This document shows, one piece after another, positions 50,389 to 58,788 of a stretch of DNA of 64,000 nt. The translations under genes were made by a program, and so were the position numbers. Under the pieces are notes generated by a model. The model was given only the letters and a program-made list of their open reading frames with translations. It had not been told where the DNA came from and did no database searches. Source of the stretch: Methanomicrobiales archaeon HGW-Methanomicrobiales-2 (lineage in GTDB: Archaea > Halobacteriota > Methanomicrobia > Methanomicrobiales > Methanoculleaceae); NCBI GenBank assembly GCA_002839645.1, contig PGYL01000019.1, positions 1 to 64,000 of the forward strand, read 5' to 3'. Position 1 is the first letter of the stretch, and the number at the start of each line of letters is the position of its first letter.

Positions 50389-52788
50389 TCACCGCACCCT
50401 GATCTGGTGCACGATCACCTCGGCCTTCCGGATCAATTCATCCGGGAGTTCCTGCGCCCCTATCTCAACTCTCATCTTGATCTGCGCTGCCAGCTCCGCT
50501 GCCTGTACCTTGGTCTCTCCTGCTGAGTATCTTGCAAGATCTGCTGCATACTTGTAAGCAGCCACCAGATCACCGATCTTCATGCTAATCAGTATGAGGT
50601 CCCCGCAGTAGTAGGCCGACCGCTGGAGGTTGTTTGCCTGGACGCTCTCCTTGAGCGACCCGGCATAGTTCATCTTCAGGTATGCTGCAAGGTCTTTCTG
50701 GAGTTCGGCAACCGACTGATACCGCTGTTCCGGATCTTTCTCAAGACATTTCAGGATGATGGCATCCAGCGGCTGCGCATCGGGGTGAACCACACCAGGA
50801 CGCTCAGGCGTCTTGGTGGCGATTGCCATCCCGATCTCGACCATGCTCTCCCCGGTAAACGGCAACGTGCCGGTGACCAGCTCGTATAGAATGACCCCGA
50901 GTTGCCAGATGTCTGTTCTCGGATCTTTGGCTCTGTTGGCAATCTGCTCCGGAGCGGCGTAGTATGCAGTAAACCCGCCTGATGTGGTGGTAGTTCTCGA
51001 TTGCGTCATTACCTTCGAGAGGCCCCAGTCAGAGATCTTCGGGACGCCGTCCCGGAGCATGATGTTCTGCGGCTTGAGGTCCCGATGCAGGATGCCGCGG
51101 GCATGGGCGTACTTCAGGCCTTCGCAGACGTTGAAGAGCAGCCAGGCCGCGTGATCCGGAGGGATCGGACGTTCCAGGGTTGCCAGGGTTCCGTCACAGA
51201 GTTCCAGCTCGAAGTAAGGGAACGGCATGATGTTGTAGTCGTTGATCCGAACAATGTTCTCGTGGATGAGCGACGTCCAGTTCTGGAGTTCGGCGATGAA
51301 CGACTTGCCTGTGGCTGCATCGAGCGAAATCGGGATCTTGAGAGCGGCCCATGACCCATCGGGCTTCTGCACCTTGAAGACCCGGGCAAAACCACCTTTC
51401 CCCAGGTACTCAGAGGTGGTGTATCGATCTGTCATCTCCGGTGGTAGGCCCTTCGGTGTCACCGGATGTGGGATCGATGATGGGAGGGGGGAACTAGGTG
51501 AGTCGGGCGGTTGTGCTCCCTGGGTCTTAAACCACCCATGTTTGGTGTTCCTCCCGTTCCTCCTTGAGCGGATATAGTACCCTGCGGGAAGTACGAGTGC
51601 AACTATGATCCCGACACTGGCATAAAGGGGGTTTCCGCTGATGTTGAACCACCCGCTGCCTCTCTCCTTCAGAGCATTCGCATCGGTTAGAGCTTCGTTT
51701 GCTATATTAATGCTCTCAACCGCCTTCGAATGCGCCAGCGAATGCTTCCCGGCACTCAGTGAACTTTTTGCCAAGGAGTAGTATTGGACGGCGCTCTCGC
51801 GCTTGGTCATGATGGCGACCACCTGTGGGTCGGTGCCCATAGAACGGTTCTCGACGAAGTAAGTGATCATTCCATCAAGGGACTCGATCGTCGCGGCAGC
51901 GTTCGAGACCTCCTTCTCGGCCCATGCCTTATCGAGAAGTGACTTCGCCTCGTCCATATTCTTCGCGGCGATGGTGATATATTCTGCCACCTGCGACGGA
52001 TTTTCAAACGCGGCGCTGGTGAGCGCCTGACTCGCAGCGTTGTACTTGGTCTGTGCGGCGGAGACATCCACACCCTGTGAGGCCTTGGCGTCGATGTCGG
52101 CCTTTAAATTCTGGAGATTCTTCTGCTGAACAGAGAGAATGCCCATGACTTGGGACGAAATCATGACGTCACGGGTCATACGGTATTCATCCTCCACAAA
52201 CTTATCCCTGAAATGCTCAATCTTGACTACCTCTAACTTCCCAAATGAGGTTGTGGACACGGTACCACGCAGTTGAACTTCGAGCTGGAAATCACCTGTG
52301 CTACCCATCTCGTACCCAAACAAGGTCTGGTAGGCGCCCTCGCGTGTGAGAATGCTGCGCGGATAGTTCCCACTCCGGATGTTGAAATCCCAAGTGGGTT
52401 TCTGCAGTCCGGTACTGAACTCGAGTTTTTCACCGAACCTGTTATTTTGGTCTGTGGAAACCATCTTACCGGAGATCACGTAATGCGCGTTTACCTCCTG
52501 ACCGGGTTGGAGAACGCTGCTATCAGGCTTGAGCTCTTCCTTGATGACTTCAAATCCCGATACCGCCTGCACGACACAGACCAGTGCTATCAGAAAAATG
52601 ATCGATCTACTATATTTGCCCTCTCTACATCGCCTTAATCGCTCAAACCTTGGCTCTGTGTCGCCCTCGAACATATCTGAGCGTTTTTCTTTCGATTTAA
52701 GGGGATCTGCCTTTGTAGCCTTTGCAAGCTCAGGAAGAACAGTGATCCCAGGAGTTTTCTCGATCGCCGTAAGATAGACTCTCCTCAT
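50389..52788 (-). CDS. Membrane Ser/Thr protein kinase
   Basis: 799 residues. The first membrane segment is near residues 60-80 (IIFLIALVCVVQAVSGF), followed by an external region of about 310 residues with a coiled segment (SVQQKNLQNLKADIDAKAS) and a second helix near 395-415 (ASVGIIVALVLPAGYYI). The kinase domain is at about 465-720: YLGKGGFARVFKVQ, catalytic Lys in WAALKI, HRDLKPQN, ISDWGLSK (DWG instead of DFG) and APEQIANR. A conserved helical tail (RSAYYCGDLILISM, ending VIVHQIRVR) matches the next kinase upstream. The start overlaps that gene by ATGA, so the two form an operon. The outer domain suggests signal sensing. Confidence 0.85.
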   Translation of the reverse strand: MRRVYLTAIEKTPGITVLPELAKATKADPLKSKEKRSDMFEGDTEPRFERLRRCREGKYSRSIIFLIALVCVVQAVSGFEVIKEELKPDSSVLQPGQEVNAHYVISGKMVSTDQNNRFGEKLEFSTGLQKPTWDFNIRSGNYPRSILTREGAYQTLFGYEMGSTGDFQLEVQLRGTVSTTSFGKLEVVKIEHFRDKFVEDEYRMTRDVMISSQVMGILSVQQKNLQNLKADIDAKASQGVDVSAAQTKYNAASQALTSAAFENPSQVAEYITIAAKNMDEAKSLLDKAWAEKEVSNAAATIESLDGMITYFVENRSMGTDPQVVAIMTKRESAVQYYSLAKSSLSAGKHSLAHSKAVESINIANEALTDANALKERGSGWFNISGNPLYASVGIIVALVLPAGYYIRSRRNGRNTKHGWFKTQGAQPPDSPSSPLPSSIPHPVTPKGLPPEMTDRYTTSEYLGKGGFARVFKVQKPDGSWAALKIPISLDAATGKSFIAELQNWTSLIHENIVRINDYNIMPFPYFELELCDGTLATLERPIPPDHAAWLLFNVCEGLKYAHARGILHRDLKPQNIMLRDGVPKISDWGLSKVMTQSRTTTTSGGFTAYYAAPEQIANRAKDPRTDIWQLGVILYELVTGTLPFTGESMVEIGMAIATKTPERPGVVHPDAQPLDAIILKCLEKDPEQRYQSVAELQKDLAAYLKMNYAGSLKESVQANNLQRSAYYCGDLILISMKIGDLVAAYKYAADLARYSAGETKVQAAELAAQIKMRVEIGAQELPDELIRKAEVIVHQIRVR

Positions 52789-54875
52789 CGCACCCTCACC
52801 TGATGCACAACCACCTCGGCCTTCTGAACCAGCTCGTCAGGAAGCTCGTGTGCTCCCATCTCAATCCTTAATTTGATCTGCTCGGCCAGCTCGGTTGCCT
52901 GCGCTCGTACGTCCCCTGCCGGGTACCTGGCGAGATCGACCGCATACTTGTAGGCAGCCGTCAGATCGCCGGCCTTCATGCAGATTAACACAAGATCCCC
53001 ACAGTAATAGGCCGACCGATGGAGATCGTTTATTCGAATGCTCTCCTTTAATGAATCAGAATAGTTCGCTTTCAGGTATGTTGCGAGGTCTTTCTGGAGT
53101 TCAACAACGGACTGGTACCGCTGTTTGGGGTTCTTTTCAAGGCACTTCAGGATGATGGCATCTAGCGGCTGTGCGTCAGGGTGAACCGCACCCGGTCGCT
53201 CCGGGACCTTTGTGACGATCGCCATCCCGATCTCGACCATGCTCTCGCCAGTAAACGGCAACCTGCCGGTGACCAGCTCGTAGAGGATCACTCCGAGTTG
53301 CCAGATGTCTGTCCGCTCATCCTTTCGATCGCCGCGGATCTGCTCCGGCGCTGCAAAATGAGCAGTGAATGAGGGTGAAGCAGACAACGAAGCGCTGGAG
53401 ACAACCTTGCTCAACCCCCAGTCAGTTATCTTCGGCACTCCCTCGCTGAGCATGATGTTCTGCGGCTTGAGGTCCCGGTGAACGATGGACCTGGCATGGG
53501 CGTACTTCAGACCCTCACAGATGTTGAGCATGAGCATGGCTGCTTCAGGGGAAGGAACCGGCTTGTCTATGGTTGATAACGACCTGCTACAGTATTCCAT
53601 CTCGATGAACGGGACCGGTAAGATGTTGTAATCGACAACCCTGACGATATTGCGATGATCGAGGTGCACCCAGTTCAGGATCTCGGCAATAAAGGATCTC
53701 CCTGTCGAAGGATCGAGTGCTATCGGGACTTTAACCGCGACGACACTCCCGTCGCTTTTTGTAGCCATAAACACCCGTGCAAACCCACCCTGACCGATGA
53801 GCATGCTCTTCGTGTAGCGTGATGCGAGGCTCGCAGGGATAGCCTGCCGGTCCGGTAGCACCTCTCGATGAGGTAGCGCATCTCCCCCAGTCCTTGGCAG
53901 CTTGTATCGAATCGTCAGGCTGGCACCTTTCCCTTTTTCCGGGGCGTTGAGAATGCGGTCGCCGTCCCGCATCTCCTGATACATGACATCGCAGCAGACC
54001 GGCATGCGGTGATTCGGGCCGGGATACCCTCCCAGGGAGCGGTGGAGTTCACCGGAGTTAACTTCAATCGAAGTTCTTCCAGCGCCCTGCGCGTTTGAAA
54101 AGAGATCTGCAAGTTCTTGCCGGAAGTTGTTCGCGGTAAGCGGTATGGACTGCGCATCAGGCTCGCTCTTCCAACCGCACTGTGATCCGCCAGGTTTCAA
54201 GTTTGCAGATATCCGGTTCAACCGGGTCTCTGCTACGCGAAGTTCGGGATCGATCTTCAGAGCAGTTCCGTAGCAGCGAGCGGCTTCCTGAAGCCTTCCG
54301 AGTTCTTCGAGTGCCCTGCCTTTCCCGTACCATGGCCAGACAAACGTTGGTGAGATGCTGATCACTCTGTCAAAACAGCTCAATGCATCTTCAAATCTCC
54401 CCATTTCAATGAGTGCCATCCCTTTCCCGTTCCATGGCCAGGAGAACGATTTGATCTTCAATGCACGATCGTAACAGGCAATTGCCTGGCTATACTGTCC
54501 AAGTTCTCTGAGAGCATCGCCTTTCCCGTTCCAGGGATATGCATAATCCCGTTTGAGCGAGATTGCCTTTTCATAACTTTTTACCGCTTCCGCATGGCGT
54601 CCCAGGTTTTTCAGTGCGTTTCCACGTGCATTCCAGGCGTAGGAATAACCGGGGCTGAGCTCGACTGCTTTTGAACAGCATTCAAGAGCCTCGTCATAAC
54701 TCCCAAGACTGAGCAGAACGTTGCCTTTGTTATTCCATCCCGGCGCGTAGTTCGGATCAGCATGGATAGCTTTGTCAAAGCAGGCCAGTTTCTGCCGGGG
54801 ATCGAGTGCCCTCTTTCCCTCCTCGATCAGGCGTTTTGCTTCCCCCGTATCCGATTTCTTCCAAAATAATCCCAT
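52785..54875 (-). CDS. TPR-Ser/Thr protein kinase
   Basis: About 696 residues from ATG 54875 (GLFWKKSDTGEAKRLIEEGKRAL); ATG 54905 is the ORF-track start but lacks a ribosome site. Five to six TPR repeats (residues of about 20-215; PGWNNKGNVLLSLGSYDEAL, YSYAWNARGNALKNLGRHAEAV) lead through a linker of about 130 residues to a kinase domain: LIGQGGFARVFMAT, VVAVKVPI, HRDLKPQN, ITDWGLSK (DWG) and APEQIRGDR. The C-terminal helices (AYYCGDLVLICMKAGDLTAAYKYAVDLARYPAG, ending VVVHQVRVR) match the kinase downstream. TPRs probably bind partner proteins; targets are unknown. Confidence 0.88.
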   Translation of the reverse strand: MGLFWKKSDTGEAKRLIEEGKRALDPRQKLACFDKAIHADPNYAPGWNNKGNVLLSLGSYDEALECCSKAVELSPGYSYAWNARGNALKNLGRHAEAVKSYEKAISLKRDYAYPWNGKGDALRELGQYSQAIACYDRALKIKSFSWPWNGKGMALIEMGRFEDALSCFDRVISISPTFVWPWYGKGRALEELGRLQEAARCYGTALKIDPELRVAETRLNRISANLKPGGSQCGWKSEPDAQSIPLTANNFRQELADLFSNAQGAGRTSIEVNSGELHRSLGGYPGPNHRMPVCCDVMYQEMRDGDRILNAPEKGKGASLTIRYKLPRTGGDALPHREVLPDRQAIPASLASRYTKSMLIGQGGFARVFMATKSDGSVVAVKVPIALDPSTGRSFIAEILNWVHLDHRNIVRVVDYNILPVPFIEMEYCSRSLSTIDKPVPSPEAAMLMLNICEGLKYAHARSIVHRDLKPQNIMLSEGVPKITDWGLSKVVSSASLSASPSFTAHFAAPEQIRGDRKDERTDIWQLGVILYELVTGRLPFTGESMVEIGMAIVTKVPERPGAVHPDAQPLDAIILKCLEKNPKQRYQSVVELQKDLATYLKANYSDSLKESIRINDLHRSAYYCGDLVLICMKAGDLTAAYKYAVDLARYPAGDVRAQATELAEQIKLRIEMGAHELPDELVQKAEVVVHQVRVR

Positions 54876-55372
54876 TTTTATCCCCGGTTTCCGTACCCCG
54901 CGCATCAGCAGAGGTTATTATCGTCATTGCAGCGAGAGATGGCGATCAACAAACCGATGTGGGCGAGATAGCATGAACATTTCGGTTTTTCATTCAGGGC
55001 TCCGGCAGGTTACTGATGATTCCCGCTCTGCTAACAAAGCCTAGTAGGAATACTCGACTGGATGACAGGTGTTCTGTAAACCCTCTGTAACGCAATCTCC
55101 TAAGACCATCATGGCGCGGTTAAGCCTCCGATCCGACGCAACGAGGAGGAGAACACCAGGAGAAAGTATTTGGAGGGGGAAACAGAATGATCAACCAAGG
55201 GGACAGGGCTCAGGTGAACTGCAGAAAGTGCAGGACATCTCTCGGGTGCTCGCCGTTACAATACGGTCGTCCGGGAGATACGATACTTCCGGCGCAACTA
55301 CCGGGATAGGCACTATCTCGCCGTTGAAGGCAACCCAGCCGTAAGTAACCGGATCGTTATATGGTGGTAGCC
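54876..55372. other. Divergent region between two TPR kinases
   Basis: Apart from the possible small gene at 55187-55309, this region shows no coding sequence. GTTATATGGTGG just before 55373 is a mixed TATA/ribosome-site area for the plus-strand kinase. No clear operator is seen. Confidence 0.4.
55187..55309 (+). CDS. Possible small Cys-rich protein
   Basis: A 40-codon ORF missing from the track: INQGDRAQVNCRKCRTSLGCSPLQ and a Pro-rich end. It is preceded by TTGGAGGGGG at a good distance. CxxC plus a third cysteine hints at a metal site, but one ligand is missing. It lies just upstream of the third kinase. It may equally be the relic of a longer zinc-ribbon protein; evidence is limited to the ribosome site and cysteine spacing. 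Confidence 0.35.
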   Translation: MINQGDRAQVNCRKCRTSLGCSPLQYGRPGDTILPAQLPG

Positions 55373-57136
55373 ATGGCAGAAAGCGCCTATCACTGGAGAA
55401 AGAAGGGTGATACATATAAGAGACAGGGACACTTAGAGGAGGCGATCCGTTGCTACGATGTGGGCCTCTTGATGAATTCGTCAGATCCGTTCCTGTGGTA
55501 CGGCAAAGGGAATGCCCTATACAAAATGGGAAATTATACAGCGGCTATTGAGTGCCAGGATCGGGCACTGGCCCTGAATCCCCGCCTTGATCGTCCGTGG
55601 TATGATAAGGGGAACATCTTCAGGGATATGGGGGATTATGCTGAAGCCCTCCATTGTTACGACAGCGCAATTACGATGGCTCCAAAGCCGGCTTACCCCT
55701 GGTACGGCAAAGGGACCACGTACCATCGTATGGGCAATTATGATGAGGCCCTTCTCTGTTATGACCGCGCAATCGCCCTGGACTCACATCTTGGAAAACC
55801 CTGGCTCATGAAAGGTGATATCTATGCCGATACAGGGGCGCGGGCTCGGGCAATGGAGTGCTATCAGAAGGCAGTCGCCATAGAGCCAGGCCTCTATGAA
55901 GCGGAAGGCCGGATCAGAGAATTGAAGGCAAAACTTCAGGAAACTCCTTTCCCCCCGAAAACTGCACGGCCCGACTCCGGCAAGGGTGCGCCTCCGTCAC
56001 TTGCATCACGGTATGAGCAGATGCATCTGATCGGCGAGGGAGGATTTGCCGCCGTGTATCAGGCACGGCGCCGCTCCGATGGAAAGATGGTAGCCGTTAA
56101 AATTCCGCGCATCGATGAAAAGAACAGCAGTCTGTTCATCAAGGAAGTCGCCGCCTGGTACAACCTTCGTCACCCGAATATCGTCACCCTCTACCATGCG
56201 GATATCTACCCCGTGCCCCTGATCGAGATGGAATACGTCGGCGGATACACCGAAGGAGATGTCCACGTTGAAGACATGGATACGCTCCCAAAACCCGTCC
56301 CTGTAATGCGGGCTTTGGATCTGGCCCGAAACATTGCCGCCGGCCTGATCCATGCTCACCATAAGGGCATCTACCACCTGGATCTCAAACCCCAGAATGT
56401 TCTGCTTGACCGTGAGGGAAACCCCAAGGTTACCGACTTCGGGCTTGCCGGGATCGGGGCGAGGAGCTCCCTCTCCATGCAGGTGGGGTTCAGCCCGCTC
56501 TATGCGGCGCCGGAACAGATTGATCCGGCGACGTTCGGGAAGCCCGATGCAAGGACAGACATCTACCTCCTCGGTATGATCCTCTACGAACTCCTGACCG
56601 GTAAAGTGCCCTACGAAGGGTCGTCGCCCACGGCACTCTTCGGTATGATCCTGTCGAGCAACACCCGGATACTTCTCCCGTCGATTCACAACCCGGCCCT
56701 CCGGGCATATGACGGTCTCTTCGAGAAACTGCTCGCCAGGAAAAAAGAGGACCGCTTCCAGACTGCTGAAGAGTTTGTCGATGCACTTGATGCTCTCACA
56801 GATCTTGAATCGCTTACCCTTGACAGGATGGCCGAAGAACTAAAAGAGAGCCTTCTAGTCAGCTCGAGTCCCGATGAGATCCGGCGCCTGACGCAGAATC
56901 TGGTGAGGGTAACCGCGGATCTTGCCCTCATCCATGCCCGGTCTAACAACCAGGCGGAACTTCTCTGTGCCCTGACTGACCTGGGATACTTCACCGAAGC
57001 TTACCGGGAGCACCTAGATCAGGTATGTCAGGGGATCGAATACATGATCACCGAAGGCATCTCGATCCAGAGTGACCGTATTGAGATGTTGAGGGTGCTC
57101 TGCAGGAATATTGAGCGGGAGAACGGAACGGCATAA
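55373..57136 (+). CDS. TPR-Ser/Thr protein kinase with HLD catalytic loop
   Basis: About 587 residues from ATG 55373 (GGTGG upstream; the track start is 55361). Five TPR units fill about residues 10-185 (YHWRKKGDTYKRQGHLEEAI, WYGKGNALYKMGNYTAAI). The kinase domain (about 210-470) has LIGEGGFAAVYQARR, MVAVKIPRI, TDFGLAG and APEQIDPATFG. The catalytic loop reads YHLDLKPQN, with Leu instead of the usual Arg of HRD, so it belongs to the non-RD type and needs no activation-loop phosphorylation. A unique C-terminal helical tail follows. It is divergent from the other two kinases in gene order and tail. Confidence 0.86.
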   Translation: MAESAYHWRKKGDTYKRQGHLEEAIRCYDVGLLMNSSDPFLWYGKGNALYKMGNYTAAIECQDRALALNPRLDRPWYDKGNIFRDMGDYAEALHCYDSAITMAPKPAYPWYGKGTTYHRMGNYDEALLCYDRAIALDSHLGKPWLMKGDIYADTGARARAMECYQKAVAIEPGLYEAEGRIRELKAKLQETPFPPKTARPDSGKGAPPSLASRYEQMHLIGEGGFAAVYQARRRSDGKMVAVKIPRIDEKNSSLFIKEVAAWYNLRHPNIVTLYHADIYPVPLIEMEYVGGYTEGDVHVEDMDTLPKPVPVMRALDLARNIAAGLIHAHHKGIYHLDLKPQNVLLDREGNPKVTDFGLAGIGARSSLSMQVGFSPLYAAPEQIDPATFGKPDARTDIYLLGMILYELLTGKVPYEGSSPTALFGMILSSNTRILLPSIHNPALRAYDGLFEKLLARKKEDRFQTAEEFVDALDALTDLESLTLDRMAEELKESLLVSSSPDEIRRLTQNLVRVTADLALIHARSNNQAELLCALTDLGYFTEAYREHLDQVCQGIEYMITEGISIQSDRIEMLRVLCRNIERENGTA

Positions 57137-57261
57137 GGAGATCGACCTCTAAACCCGGGCCGGGAGATTCCAGTGATGAGCCCGGAAAAATGTTATTGCA
57201 GGTGACTGCTGGTTTTTCCCAATAAACAGCAATTCTGGCCGATTCTTTTTACAGAACCTCG
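57137..57261. terminator. Convergent terminator region
   Basis: Between the third kinase and the minus-strand membrane gene, the sequence holds CAGGTGACTGCTGGTTTTTCCC and GATTCTTTTTACAG, T-rich on both strands, with an inverted CTGCTG...CAGCA motif. These fit transcription ends from both sides. Confidence 0.4.
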
Positions 57262-58509
57262 TCACCGCACCCTCACCGGGTGTGCGATCACCTCGTTCGC
57301 CCATACATCGACAATGTTTTTGCACATCTTCTCCGCTCTCTGCGCCTTTATTTCCAGCATACTCCCTCCCATTCCATCGTCGATATCCAGTGCGTTCAAT
57401 TGTTTGACCAGTCCGACAAGTCTCTCGCTGACACCCATCTTATCCAGCGCATCTTCCAGAACATACAGTTTGAAATTAACGTCCTCGAACTGCTTCGTGC
57501 GGCAACAGGTATCGATCTCCTGGATCAGCCGGAAGGTGTGCAGGTAACTCAGAACCGTTTTATGATCGTACCGCTGCATTAACGCGTTCTCGGTGTATTT
57601 TAGGGCTATTCCTGGGTTCTGTCGTATGGCCACCCCAAGCGTCGCCACATCGCAGGAGTGCTGGTACTGTTTCTCCCGGATCTCCACCTCAGCATCGCTG
57701 GTGATGAACCGGCCCTTGATGCTATGGGAGACCCCGCAGGCCTCCGAGCCCAGTCGGATGTATACCCGCCGTGACCCGCCGCGAGGGATCACAATTCCGC
57801 GATTGTGAGGGACTCCAAAGGTCGACAGCTGTAACCAGGGTTTTGGGTTGCTGACCTGGAGGCGCACCTGCTCGTCGCTTCCTTCGATTACGGTCTCAAG
57901 AATCTGAAGCGTTGATGAAGATTCCAGCTCTATCCCCCACTCGTCGAGGGGGTGGTTGCCGTGGTTATGTACACAGATAACCAGCCAGTAGGAGAAGGGG
58001 TCATGGCAGTTGATCCAGTCTCTGACGTTGACGAGCTGGCGGGAGGAGGAGATGGCGAAGTCCCGGATTAGAGGATCATAGATGGTGCGCTCGATGGTGA
58101 TCGATGGGTGTGCCGTCATCGATTCAACTGGCTGTGCAGGGAGCTCAGGTGATTGGATTCCTTTTGTTTTGGGTGGTTCATCTTGATTTTCTTCGCTTGT
58201 TGAGCGGATGAGATACACTGAATAGAGGATGATCGACCCTACCAAAATCGCGATTACTATCGCCAACGATTCGATGCGTATTCCCATTATTGCCAAAACA
58301 CCCAACGCAATCAGGATTACCACGTATGAAAACCCTTCACCCTTGTTTATTGCTTGGATGATGACGGCAACTACCACCAGTCCGATAAGCGTGGATACTT
58401 CCGCAAAAAATGGCACGGATGGCAAGGGTGATCTCAATATAGCCAAAACAATCAGCACAACCGGAAGTGCCACAGCGACAATTTTTAGAGATACTGTTCG
58501 CCAGGCCAT
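57262..58509 (-). CDS. Membrane protein with conserved C-terminal module, copy 1
   Basis: About 415 residues from ATG 58509. Four N-terminal membrane helices (SLKIVAVALPVVLIVLAIL, STLIGLVVVAVIIQAI and VVILIALGVLAIMGIRIESLAIVIAILVGSIILYSVYLI) are followed by a linker, a beta-rich cytosolic part (WLVICVHNHGNHPLDEWGIELES, GGSRRVYIRLGS) and a helical C-terminal module (LSYLHTFRLIQEIDTCCRTKQFEDVNFKLYVLEDAL, ending EVIAHPVRVR). The last residues resemble the tails of the two kinases at 50389 and 52785. A second copy of the C-terminal module is at 63699-64000. The function is unknown; the link to the kinases suggests a membrane platform or kinase partner. Confidence 0.7.
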   Translation of the reverse strand: MAWRTVSLKIVAVALPVVLIVLAILRSPLPSVPFFAEVSTLIGLVVVAVIIQAINKGEGFSYVVILIALGVLAIMGIRIESLAIVIAILVGSIILYSVYLIRSTSEENQDEPPKTKGIQSPELPAQPVESMTAHPSITIERTIYDPLIRDFAISSSRQLVNVRDWINCHDPFSYWLVICVHNHGNHPLDEWGIELESSSTLQILETVIEGSDEQVRLQVSNPKPWLQLSTFGVPHNRGIVIPRGGSRRVYIRLGSEACGVSHSIKGRFITSDAEVEIREKQYQHSCDVATLGVAIRQNPGIALKYTENALMQRYDHKTVLSYLHTFRLIQEIDTCCRTKQFEDVNFKLYVLEDALDKMGVSERLVGLVKQLNALDIDDGMGGSMLEIKAQRAEKMCKNIVDVWANEVIAHPVRVR

Positions 58510-58695
58510 GCTACTACCCTCGTAATGCACAGGTACGTTGCCAGCAGGAAATGGATTCGAAGATCGCTACCCACAGGGGGTTTGAGCGTAGATCGGGGAG
58601 ACTAAATCAGCAAAAACCGATCCTATGCATTAATAGCCGTTTACAGTAGCGCATGATAAACATGCCGCTATTATACTGCCCCGAGCTCCGGGAGC

Positions 58696-58729
58696 GGAGG
58701 CAATCTCATGCTTTTGCGAGATTGTCTCC
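58696..58729. terminator. Long hairpin between two minus-strand genes
   Basis: GGAGGCAATCTC (58696-58707) pairs with GAGATTGTCTCC (58718-58729) with one mismatch and a 10-nt loop. The stem lies 60 bp after the coiled-coil gene and may terminate its transcript or stabilise its 3' end. Confidence 0.5.
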
Positions 58730-58788
58730 GGCGTTTCAGGCCGGCCAGACCCGGCGAAAAAATAACGCACCTTATTCAGGTCCACAAC

